Below the pieces are notes generated by a model. That model saw nothing but the letters and a program-made list of their open reading frames with translations, did no database searches and had not been told where the DNA came from. A DNA stretch of 12,680 nucleotides from an uncultured Selenomonadaceae bacterium. GTDB taxonomy: Bacteria; Bacillota; Negativicutes; Selenomonadales; Selenomonadaceae. The position numbers and the translations under genes are program-made. Positions 5,916 to 12,189 of this stretch are shown here, piece after piece. Position 1 is the stretch's first letter, and each line of letters opens with the position of its first letter. The stretch lies in contig CAJTSO010000052.1 in NCBI GenBank assembly GCA_910579115.1, forward strand, positions 1 through 12,680, read 5' to 3'.

Positions 5916-6184
5916 TCTTCAAGGGCCTTTTTCAGATCATCCATGTTGTCGTAGCTTGGAATACCGGGATCGCGTGATATATGTCGCGCTTCTTCCATAG
6001 CGGCCAGAGCGCTTTTATTGTAGTGGGGCATTTCAATGGAAAAAGGAATACCCCCGCGAAGAACGCATTGATGCAAAAACAGATTCACGGCGCCGGACAT
6101 ATCCAAGCCAAGTCCGGAGAATAAAGCCCCGGCCTGTTCTTTGATATTCCGGTCAATTCGTATTTGTGTTGGTACAGTTGCCAT
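5912..6184 (-). CDS. RelB/DinJ-family antitoxin
   Basis: The 90-residue product begins MATVPTQIRIDRNIKEQAGALFSGLGLDMSGAVNLFL, a ribbon-helix-helix DNA-binding N-terminus typical of RelB/DinJ antitoxins, with the family's GLDMSGAVNLFL helix and GGIPF turn. The C-terminus (MEEARHISRD to DDLKKALEE) would bind the toxin. I chose ATG 6184 because AAGGTGG lies 8 bp before it; an upstream in-frame GTG falls inside that ribosome site. The stop overlaps the toxin ATG by ATGA, so the two are coupled. As in related systems, the antitoxin probably represses its own promoter at 6217-6245. With the toxin frameshifted, it may now be an orphan antitoxin. Confidence 0.88.
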   Translation of the reverse strand: MATVPTQIRIDRNIKEQAGALFSGLGLDMSGAVNLFLHQCVLRGGIPFSIEMPHYNKSALAAMEEARHISRDPGIPSYDNMDDLKKALEE

Positions 6185-6202
6185 GATAAACACCACCTTT
6201 AT

Positions 6203-6245
6203 ATCTATTACAAAACATTATAATCTATTTGGTATACGATGTGAA
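6203..6245 (-). promoter_or_regulatory. toxin-antitoxin promoter with possible operator repeats
   Basis: On the minus strand TTCACA (6240-6245) and TATAAT (6217-6222) are 17 bp apart, the best sigma-70-type promoter in the window. The spacer holds the palindrome GTATAC (6232-6237). Two direct repeats ATCTATT (plus strand 6203-6209 and 6223-6229) are 20 bp apart, close to two helical turns, and straddle the -10, a plausible site for ribbon-helix-helix autorepression. Confidence 0.6.
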
Positions 6246-6321
6246 GCGATTGTTTGTCACAGGGGGCAGGGTGACGAATCAGATAGCTTCTTTGCCTGTT
6301 ATCCCAAGAACCCAGCCGGGG

Positions 6322-8052
6322 TTAAAGCTCCCGGCAGGTGCAGCTTCCATCCCCAATCAGGTGGAGCTCCCGGTCATGGATGGCGAAGAGGGTGGAGCGG
6401 TGGCCAACGCTGATGAGGCCCATGTCCGGCAGCTGTTCCTTCAGGAGGGCGTAGAGCCTTTCTTCCCTGGGTTCGTCCAGGGCGCTGGTGGCTTCGTCGA
6501 GAAAGGCCCACTGGGGCCGGGCGATAAGGACTCGGAGGAAGGCGACCCGCTGCTGCTCTCCCAGGCTCATGATACGGCTCCAGTCGTCGGTCACATCAAG
6601 CCGGTCAATGAAGTATGAAAGCTCCGTCAGCTCCATCAGGCGGCGGAGGGCCGTCTCGTCAATGTCCTTTTTCCCTTCCACGGTGGAGGGGTAGAAGATG
6701 GCCTGCCGGAGGGTGCCCAAGGGGAGGTAGGGCCGCTGGGGCAGGAACATGAGCCGGTCCGCCGGGGGCCAGCTGATCTGCCCTGAGCTGTAGGGCCAGA
6801 GGCCGGCCAGGGAGCGGAGCAGAGTGGATTTGCCGCTGCCGCTGCCGCCGGTTATCAGGAGGCGGCGGCCCCGGGAGAGGGTGAAGCTGAGATTTTGCAG
6901 CAGGATGCCGCCGTCGGGCAGAGCCACGGAAACCTGGCGGACGGCAAGCTCGTCAGGACTGTCCGCCGGTGGGGCTTCCTGCCTGAGGGCGGGAGCCGCG
7001 GCGGAGACCGTTTCCAAATGATCGGTGAAGCTGGTAAGGCGGTAGGTGACCGCCACCAGCTGGGCGATGCCGTCGTAGGCGTCCACAAAGTAACTGAGGG
7101 CGTCCTGGACCCGGCCGAAGGCGCTGATGGTCTGCATGAGGCCGCCCAGCTGCATACTGCCGCCGAAATACCGGGGGGCGCACATGATGATGGGGACGAT
7201 GACGGCCAGCTGGGCGTAGCCGTTGGAGTAAAAGTTCAGGAGCTTTGTCTGGGTCATGAGCCGGCGGAAGTTTTCCACCACCAGCCGGTAACGGTCGGCG
7301 AAGGTGAGGCCCTCCGCGGCCTCGCCATTGTAAAAGGCAACGCTTTCGCTGTTTTCCCTGACTCTTGTCATGGAGAAACGGAAGTCCGCTTCGTAGCGCT
7401 GCTGGTCAAAATTCAGGCTGATGAGCCGCCGGCCCACCTTGTGGGCGAGGACTGTGCCGGTAATCGAGTAGAGGAGGGAGAACCAGAGCATATAGCCCGG
7501 CAGTTGGAAGGTAGCGCCGCTCAGAGGGATGTCAAGGGCGCCGGAAAGATTCCACAGAACCACCCCGAAGGCGCCCAGTGTGGTGAGCTGTTTCAAAAAG
7601 CCCAGCAGCAGCTGGAGGGTGATGTTCACGAACTGGTTTATATCCTCCTGAATACGCTGGTCAGGGTTGTCCATGTCGCTGTCGTAGAGCTTCAGCCGGT
7701 AGTAGGCTCCGTCCTTCAGCCAGCTGGCCAGGTATTCATTGGTCATCCAGGTACGCCAGCGGAGCTGGAGGAGCTGCCGGAGGTAGATGGCGTAGACGGC
7801 GATGGCGATGTGGATGAAGGCCAGGGCGGCGAATTTGCCGATGAGGGGCCAGAACAGCTCCCATTTATAGGCTTGCAGGGAGTTGTAAAATTCGTTGTAC
7901 CAGGCGTTTATCTGGACCAGCAGGTAGACCAGGGCGAAGTTCAGGCCGACGACTGTGGCCAGGAGCAGCCGGGCTTGCTTCTTCTCTCCGCTTTTCCAGT
8001 AGCCATTAAACAGCCGCCAGAAGGCGGTGAGAAATTTTTTGTTCAGGTTCAT
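6322..8052 (-). CDS. ABC transporter, fused membrane and ATPase domains, ABCD/SbmA-BacA-like (YddA type)
   Basis: A 576-residue half-transporter in the inner membrane. Residues 1-350 form the membrane part: hydrophobic helices around LLLATVVGLNFALVYLLV, a YNEFYNSLQ segment and a DNPDQRIQEDI motif, characteristic of the SbmA/BacA and peroxisomal ABCD group. The ATPase follows: Walker A GGSGSGKST (402-410), Q-loop PQRPYLP (438-444), signature SLGEQQR (496-502), Walker B FLDEATSALD (517-526) and H-loop GHRS (550-553). All key residues are present, so it should hydrolyse ATP as a homodimer. Substrates in this group include peptides, cobalamin and acyl-CoAs; which applies here cannot be told. The ATG has AAGGA upstream. 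Its last 66 codons are duplicated at 5434-5631, with the toxin-antitoxin module between the copies. Confidence 0.92.
   Translation of the reverse strand: MNLNKKFLTAFWRLFNGYWKSGEKKQARLLLATVVGLNFALVYLLVQINAWYNEFYNSLQAYKWELFWPLIGKFAALAFIHIAIAVYAIYLRQLLQLRWRTWMTNEYLASWLKDGAYYRLKLYDSDMDNPDQRIQEDINQFVNITLQLLLGFLKQLTTLGAFGVVLWNLSGALDIPLSGATFQLPGYMLWFSLLYSITGTVLAHKVGRRLISLNFDQQRYEADFRFSMTRVRENSESVAFYNGEAAEGLTFADRYRLVVENFRRLMTQTKLLNFYSNGYAQLAVIVPIIMCAPRYFGGSMQLGGLMQTISAFGRVQDALSYFVDAYDGIAQLVAVTYRLTSFTDHLETVSAAAPALRQEAPPADSPDELAVRQVSVALPDGGILLQNLSFTLSRGRRLLITGGSGSGKSTLLRSLAGLWPYSSGQISWPPADRLMFLPQRPYLPLGTLRQAIFYPSTVEGKKDIDETALRRLMELTELSYFIDRLDVTDDWSRIMSLGEQQRVAFLRVLIARPQWAFLDEATSALDEPREERLYALLKEQLPDMGLISVGHRSTLFAIHDRELHLIGDGSCTCREL
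6333..6531. repeat. direct repeat, intact partner of the fragment at 5434-5631
   Basis: The 3' 199 bp of the transporter coding sequence (from V508 through C573) repeat in the same orientation at 5434-5631 with about eight differences including one single-base indel. The two copies bracket the toxin-antitoxin module, so homologous recombination between them would delete it. Confidence 0.85.
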
Positions 8053-8072
8053 GATGGTTCCTTCCGTCTGAA

Positions 8073-8100
8073 ATTTTATTGATGGGGTGGCTTTTGGTAA
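8073..8100 (-). promoter_or_regulatory. weak candidate promoter of the ABC transporter
   Basis: On the minus strand TTACCA (8095-8100) and TAAAAT (8073-8078) are 16 bp apart, about 20 bp before the start codon. The -35 match is poor and a promoter beyond the repeat at 8129-8236 is equally possible. Confidence 0.3.
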
Positions 8101-8128
8101 CCGCTAATCCGTACAGGGAAGGCAGGAG

Positions 8129-8236
8129 CCCTCTCCGGCGGCTACGCCGCCACCTCTCCCAGAGGGAGAGGCAAGATGATTTCCCTTGGCTCCCCCTCTG
8201 GGGGAGCTGGCAGTCCGTCAGGACTGACTGAGAGGG
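8129..8236. repeat. palindromic intergenic repeat, copy 3 (complete form)
   Basis: The ends CCCTCTC (8129-8135) and GAGAGGG (8230-8236) are inverted repeats. Inside are stacked hairpins: GGCGGC/GCCGCC around TAC, CCTCTCCC/GGGAGAGG around AGA, GCTCCCCC/GGGGGAGC around TCT, and CAGTCC/GGACTG. It lies between the divergent transporter and DUF554 genes and gives the reference for copy 2. No gene is supported in 8053-8366. Confidence 0.75.
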
Positions 8237-8301
8237 ATTGCAAACTGCCATCCTGTTTGTCACCTCAGCGGTTGTCTGAAAAATTCTCCCGCTCCTCCAG
8301 C

Positions 8302-8330
8302 TTAACGAATCGGTAAAATTATGCTATGAT
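8302..8330 (+). promoter_or_regulatory. promoter of the DUF554-ung operon
   Basis: TTAACG (8302-8307) and TATGAT (8325-8330) are 17 bp apart, and TGC before the -10 makes it an extended -10. The first gene starts 36 bp downstream. Confidence 0.5.
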
Positions 8331-8366
8331 TATACGCAAAGATTTTGGAAGAATGAAGGAAATTTA

Positions 8367-9098
8367 ATGATCGGAACCGGGACGATAATAAATGTGGCGG
8401 CGATAATCATCGGCGGCGGGGCGGGGCTGCTCTTTGGCCGGAGCATCAGCGGCCGCTTCCGGGAAACCCTGCTGATGGCCACGGGGGTTGCCGTGGTTAT
8501 CATGGGGCTGGGGGGCGCGCTGGCCAAAATGCTGGTGGTAAATCCCGCCACCGGGCAGGTAAGCACCCAGGGGGTCATGATGATGATAATCAGCCTGGCC
8601 GCCGGGGCGGTGATTGGCGAGCTGCTGGACATAAACGGAGCCATCGTCCGCTTTGGTCAGTGGCTGAGGGAGAAGTCCGGCAGCAATCCGGGGGAAGGGG
8701 GCTTTGTCGCCGCCTTCGTCAATTGCAGCTGTACAGTCTGCATCGGCGCTATGGCCATAGTGGGTTCCATCGAGGATGCCATCGGGGCGGGATATGCCAC
8801 CCTGGCCACCAAGTCCCTGCTGGATATGATTTTTGTGGCGATAATGACCGCCTCTCAGGGAATCGGCTGCGTTTTTTCCGCCGTGCCGGTGGCCCTCTTT
8901 CAGGGAGGCTGCACCCTGGCGGCAGCTTTTGCCGGCAGCTTTATGGATGAGGCAATGCTGTCAAATCTCTCCTATGTGGGGAACGTGCTCATTGCCATCG
9001 TTGGTCTGAATATCATTCGTCCCCCGCAGCGGTCCATCCGGGTGGCAAATCTGCTGCCCGCCATCGTGGTGGCCGTTCTTTGGGGGAAATATTGGTGA
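8367..9098 (+). CDS. DUF554 family integral membrane protein
   Basis: The 243-residue protein starts MIGTGTIINVAAIIIGGGAGLLFG, the conserved opening of the DUF554 (YdfK-like) family, and continues with about six or seven hydrophobic segments typical of that family (GVAVVIMGLGGAL, MMMIISLAAGAVIGELL, GFVAAFVNCSCTVCIGAMAIVGSIEDA, VGNVLIAIVGLNIIRP). CSCTVCIGAMAIVGSIEDA matches the conserved centre of the family. It should lie in the cytoplasmic membrane and may be a transporter, but no substrate is established for the family. ATG 8367 has GAAGGAA upstream, and length is normal. The stop is 4 bp before the ung start, suggesting coupled expression; a functional link with Ung is not implied. Confidence 0.93.
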   Translation: MIGTGTIINVAAIIIGGGAGLLFGRSISGRFRETLLMATGVAVVIMGLGGALAKMLVVNPATGQVSTQGVMMMIISLAAGAVIGELLDINGAIVRFGQWLREKSGSNPGEGGFVAAFVNCSCTVCIGAMAIVGSIEDAIGAGYATLATKSLLDMIFVAIMTASQGIGCVFSAVPVALFQGGCTLAAAFAGSFMDEAMLSNLSYVGNVLIAIVGLNIIRPPQRSIRVANLLPAIVVAVLWGKYW

Positions 9099-9102
9099 CG
9101 CG

Positions 9103-9786
9103 ATGCAAATTTTCAAAAACGACTGGGAGCCGCTGCTGGCGGCGGAGCTGCAGCAGCCCTATTACAGGCAGCTGAGACAGTTCCTCATCGGAGAATACCG
9201 CTCCGGGGCAGTTTACCCGGATATGTACAATATTTTCAACGCCCTCCACTACACGGCTTACAAGGATGTGAAGGTGGTCATTCTGGGGCAGGATCCTTAC
9301 CATGAGCCGGGGCAGGCCCACGGGCTTTCCTTCTCCGTATTGCCGGGAGTGGAGCCGCCGCCCTCCCTGAAAAATATCTTCAAGGAGCTGGCGGACGACC
9401 TTGGCTGTACCACCCCGGACAACGGCTGCCTGAAGCCCTGGGCGGATCAGGGGGTCCTGCTGCTGAACGCGGTGCTTACCGTCCGGGCCCATGAAGCAAA
9501 TTCCCACCGGGGCCGGGGCTGGGAGCAGTTCACCGACAAGATAATCTCCCTGCTGAACCAGCGGGAAAAGCCCATGGCCTTCATCCTTTGGGGAGCTCCC
9601 GCCCGCCGGAAAAAAGAGATGATTACCGGCTGGCAGCACATGGTCATCGAGTCAGCCCACCCCAGCCCCCTGTCGGCTCATCGGGGCTTTTTCGGCAGCC
9701 GTCCCTTCTCCCAGGTGAACGAATGGCTGAAGTCTGTGGGGGAGACCCCCGTCAACTGGCAGCTGCCGAATATATACGGGAAGTAA
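9103..9786 (+). CDS. ung: uracil-DNA glycosylase (family 1)
   Basis: Ung removes uracil from DNA after cytosine deamination or dUTP misincorporation, starting base-excision repair in the cytoplasm. The 227-residue sequence has every family-1 motif: the catalytic water-activating loop GQDPYHEPGQAHGLSFS (residues 65-81, aspartate in GQDPYH), the proline-rich PPPSLKNIFKEL, uracil-recognition LLLNAVLTVR, and the DNA-intercalation loop HPSPLSAHRGFFGSRPFS with the catalytic histidine. The length is normal. ATG 9103 follows the DUF554 stop by 4 bp without a strong ribosome site of its own (GGGGG lies too far upstream), which favours translational coupling. A terminator follows the stop by about 20 bp. 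Confidence 0.98.
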   Translation: MQIFKNDWEPLLAAELQQPYYRQLRQFLIGEYRSGAVYPDMYNIFNALHYTAYKDVKVVILGQDPYHEPGQAHGLSFSVLPGVEPPPSLKNIFKELADDLGCTTPDNGCLKPWADQGVLLLNAVLTVRAHEANSHRGRGWEQFTDKIISLLNQREKPMAFILWGAPARRKKEMITGWQHMVIESAHPSPLSAHRGFFGSRPFSQVNEWLKSVGETPVNWQLPNIYGK

Positions 9787-9805
9787 TTTTTATAGCTGAT
9801 ACTTT

Positions 9806-9833
9806 GGCAGGGAAGCCCCTGCCTTTTTCTTTT
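9806..9833 (+). terminator. intrinsic terminator after ung
   Basis: GGCAGGG (9806-9812), loop AAGC, CCCTGCC (9817-9823), then TTTTTCTTTT. It separates the DUF554-ung operon from the GTPase pair. Confidence 0.8.
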
Positions 9834-9860
9834 GCCCGGATCAGGCGGGAAAAATTACTA

Positions 9861-9889
9861 TTGAAAATCTCCATGCTTTCAATTATTGT
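9861..9889 (+). promoter_or_regulatory. candidate promoter of the GTPase pair, with a dyad
   Basis: TTGAAA (9861-9866) and TATTGT (9884-9889) are 17 bp apart in an AT-rich island of otherwise GC-rich sequence. The -35 is one arm of an inverted repeat, TTGAAA / TTTCAA (9877-9882), which could be an operator. The downstream start codon is at 9934. Confidence 0.4.
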
Positions 9890-9933
9890 ATTGATTAAAG
9901 AGTACAGCCGGAGCGGAAAAGGGGGGCGGAGCA

Positions 9934-10977
9934 TTGGATCTCAGGGAAAGCTTTCGCAGGGCGCTGGAGGAGATAGCGGCCAATGATGCGGCCTACGTGC
10001 GCATCGCCTTTGCAGGCCAGCCGGGGGCCGGAAAGTCCAGCCTTATCAACGCCATCATCGGAGAACCGGTGGCGGCGGTAGGCCAGGCTACGGATGTGAC
10101 CAGGGGGGCGGCGGAGTACGATTACCGCTTTCAGCGGCTGGTGGATCTGCCCGGGTACGGCACGGAGCGGTTCCGCTATGAGGATTGGGCGGAAAAGTTC
10201 CGCCCGGAGCAGTACGATGCTCTGGTCTACGTGTGCCGGGGCAAGCTCATGGCCGAGGATGACAGCTTTCTGAAATCCCTGGCCCGGTCGGCGGAGAGAA
10301 AGGGCCGCCCCGTTTATCTGGTGAGAAATCACAGCCATGACCTGACGGAACAGGAGCGGCAGCTGGTGGCGGAGGATATGAGGAGCCGCCTGCCCGGGCT
10401 GGGGACGGTGGCCTTCACCGACTGCCGCTATCAGGAAGGGATCGGCCGGCTGAAGGAAATGATTTTCAGTGAGGATTTCCGCCGCCTCCGGAAGGAGCGG
10501 GTGACCCGGGCCTTTTCCGAAGCGAAGGAGCGCAGGCTGGGGGAATCGGCCCGGCAGGCAGAGGCAGTCATTGAAAAATATGCCCGGGCGGCGGGGCTCA
10601 ACGGCGTCAATCCCATTCCCGGACTGGACATAGGCGTGGATCTGGGGATATATTTCAAAATGTACGGGGCCATCCGGGACAGCTACAACATCCAGGAAGC
10701 GGACCTGAAAAAGTATTCGATGGCGCCGGTGGCCAAAAAGCTGCTGGAGCTTCTGACAAATCAGGGCATCAGCCTGCTCCTTGAGCGGTACGCCGGCCGG
10801 CTGTTTTTCAAGGATATGCTGAAGATTATCCCGGGGCTGGGGACGGCGGTCAGCGCCCTGATGGGCTACCAGCTGGCCAAAATCACCGGCAGCGATTACA
10901 AGGCGGACTGCAAAAGCTTTGCGGAAAATGTGATGGCCGCCCTGATTGAAGAATTTGTGGAGGCAGACGAAGTCTGA
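9934..10977 (+). CDS. IRG-like membrane-associated GTPase with C-terminal DUF697-type region, degenerate G4
   Basis: A 347-residue GTPase of the TRAFAC type, closest in look to immunity-related (IRG/IIGP-like) GTPases. G1 is GQPGAGKSS (28-36), switch I holds T53 and T56, G3 is DLPGYGT (71-77). At G4, where NKxD reads guanine, it has NHSH followed by D (132-136), so the Lys and the specificity Asp are replaced by His. The C-terminal third has GVNPIPGLDIGVDLG (N226 onward) and IIPGLGTAVSALMGYQLA, hydrophobic helical segments like those of DUF697 proteins, suggesting membrane contact. TTG 9934 is chosen as start since a GGGGGGCGGAG stretch precedes it and its N-terminus aligns residue for residue with the next gene. 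It is followed after 24 bp by a paralogue. Cellular role unknown; nucleotide specificity is uncertain. Confidence 0.85.
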   Translation: MDLRESFRRALEEIAANDAAYVRIAFAGQPGAGKSSLINAIIGEPVAAVGQATDVTRGAAEYDYRFQRLVDLPGYGTERFRYEDWAEKFRPEQYDALVYVCRGKLMAEDDSFLKSLARSAERKGRPVYLVRNHSHDLTEQERQLVAEDMRSRLPGLGTVAFTDCRYQEGIGRLKEMIFSEDFRRLRKERVTRAFSEAKERRLGESARQAEAVIEKYARAAGLNGVNPIPGLDIGVDLGIYFKMYGAIRDSYNIQEADLKKYSMAPVAKKLLELLTNQGISLLLERYAGRLFFKDMLKIIPGLGTAVSALMGYQLAKITGSDYKADCKSFAENVMAALIEEFVEADEV

Positions 10978-11001
10978 GCCGGGAAACAGGAGGGAACCAT
11001 A

Positions 11002-12054
11002 ATGGATTTTGAAAAGGAGCGGGCCCGCGTCTTAGCGGAAATGCTGGCGGAGAAGGAAACCGTCCTCCGCATGGGCCTTATCGGCCAGCCGGGAGCGGGA
11101 AAGTCCAGCCTGATAAACCGGCTGCTGGGCCGGGAGCTCTTTCCGGTGGGCGTCCACACGGACACTACTACCGGCGCCAGGCAGGAGAAATACAACGACC
11201 TGGAAATCGTGGATCTGCCCGGGTACGGGACAGGCCGCTTTCCGATGGAGAGCTGGGTGGCGGAGTTCCGCCCCCAGGAGCTGGATATGTACATATTCGT
11301 CTTTGACGGGAAGCTCCACGATTCCGACGGAGAAATGTTCCGCCTGCTGGCCAGGTGGCAGCGGGAGCGGCAGCATCCCTACTTCATCGTCCGGAACAAA
11401 TGCGATGATATCTGGGAGCCGGGCCGCAGCGAAGCCGAGCTTCGTCAGGAGATCGCCGCCGACGTAACAAGCCGGCTGGGAGATCCCGCCGCCCCGGTTT
11501 ATTTTACCAGCTGCAAGACCGGCGAAGGCATTGACCGGCTGAAGGAGGCTATCCGCACCGAGGACAGGCTGGGGGTAAAGCGGTCGAAGATCATCGAGAG
11601 CTTCCGGGCAGAGTCGGTGGAGGAGCTGAAGGAAAAGCAGCAGCTGGCGGCCAGGGCGGTAAATAACTACGCCCTCATCGGGGCGGCAAACGGGATAAAC
11701 CCCATCCCCGGAGTGGATATCAGCGTGGACGCGGGGGTTATCAGGAAAATGCTGGGGAAAATCCGGGCCATCTACAACATCGACAGCGAGGAAATGAGTA
11801 AATACGAGGTGCTGGCCCCGCTGCTAAAAAAGGTTACGTCCTTCTTCAGTGAGGACGCGGTGCTGTCCCTTATCAGGACCTTTGCCTCGGAGGAGCTGGC
11901 AAAATCCGCCGGTAAATACGTGCCCTTTTTGGGAATGTCTCTGGCGGCGGGCGCCGGATACCTGATGACAAAGAAAATCGGGGATGGCTACAGCCAGGAC
12001 TGCTACCGGCTCATGAACGGCTACTTGGAGGAGGTCTGCCGGCGGCAGGGCTGA
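11002..12054 (+). CDS. IRG-like membrane-associated GTPase, paralogue with canonical G4
   Basis: A 350-residue paralogue of the preceding gene. G1 GQPGAGKSS (28-36), switch I TDTTTG (53-58), G3 DLPGYGT (71-77) and G4 NKCD (132-135) all sit at the same residue numbers as in its neighbour, and here G4 is intact, so GTP binding is expected. The C-terminus again has GINPIPGVDISVDAG (N233 onward), a YNI motif and a hydrophobic YVPFLGMSLAAGAGYLM segment, suggesting a membrane-bound or membrane-remodelling role by analogy with IRG and DUF697 proteins. AGGAGGG lies 7-8 bp before ATG 11002, so it is well translated independently. Co-transcription with its partner (24-bp gap) and the different G4 motifs suggest a tandem duplication whose products may act together. 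No eukaryote-like context; function unproven. Confidence 0.88.
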   Translation: MDFEKERARVLAEMLAEKETVLRMGLIGQPGAGKSSLINRLLGRELFPVGVHTDTTTGARQEKYNDLEIVDLPGYGTGRFPMESWVAEFRPQELDMYIFVFDGKLHDSDGEMFRLLARWQRERQHPYFIVRNKCDDIWEPGRSEAELRQEIAADVTSRLGDPAAPVYFTSCKTGEGIDRLKEAIRTEDRLGVKRSKIIESFRAESVEELKEKQQLAARAVNNYALIGAANGINPIPGVDISVDAGVIRKMLGKIRAIYNIDSEEMSKYEVLAPLLKKVTSFFSEDAVLSLIRTFASEELAKSAGKYVPFLGMSLAAGAGYLMTKKIGDGYSQDCYRLMNGYLEEVCRRQG

Positions 12055-12128
12055 TGCTCTGCCCGCTGTGGAGGAAAAGCAATTTACGCCGATTTGCTTC
12101 GGAAAATATTCCCGCTGTTTTTGCGCTG

Positions 12129-12137
12129 TGCTATAAT
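12129..12137 (+). promoter_or_regulatory. extended -10 promoter of the nuclease-family gene
   Basis: TGCTATAAT is a perfect extended -10 (TATAAT 12132-12137), about 50 bp before the start. The -35 position (TTCCCG) is weak. A small inverted repeat AAGCAA/TTGCTT lies just upstream (12077-12099) but lacks a T-tract and is not called a terminator. Confidence 0.45.
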
Positions 12138-12189
12138 GATATTGAAGGTTGCCGGAAAGGCATATCAGGGGGTCAGGGAGGTGATGCCC

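Noticed and set aside
5635..5922. Intact 95-residue toxin starting at TTG 5922
   Set aside because: The first 20 or so residues do not resemble YafQ, while the overlapping ATG 5915 frame does; a frameshift explains both.
6895..8082. 395-codon plus-strand frame opposite the ABC transporter
   Set aside because: Antisense shadow; the minus-strand protein has all ABC motifs at proper spacing.
8006..8263. 85-codon minus-strand frame overlapping the transporter start and the repeat
   Set aside because: Translation of palindromic repeat sequence; no ribosome site and no homology.
9013..9647. Minus-strand frames opposite ung
   Set aside because: Shadows of a secure uracil-DNA glycosylase.
12177..12186. 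Earlier starts GTG 12181 and ATG 12184 for the nuclease-family gene
   Set aside because: They lie within or directly against the GGAGGTG ribosome site, leaving no spacing.
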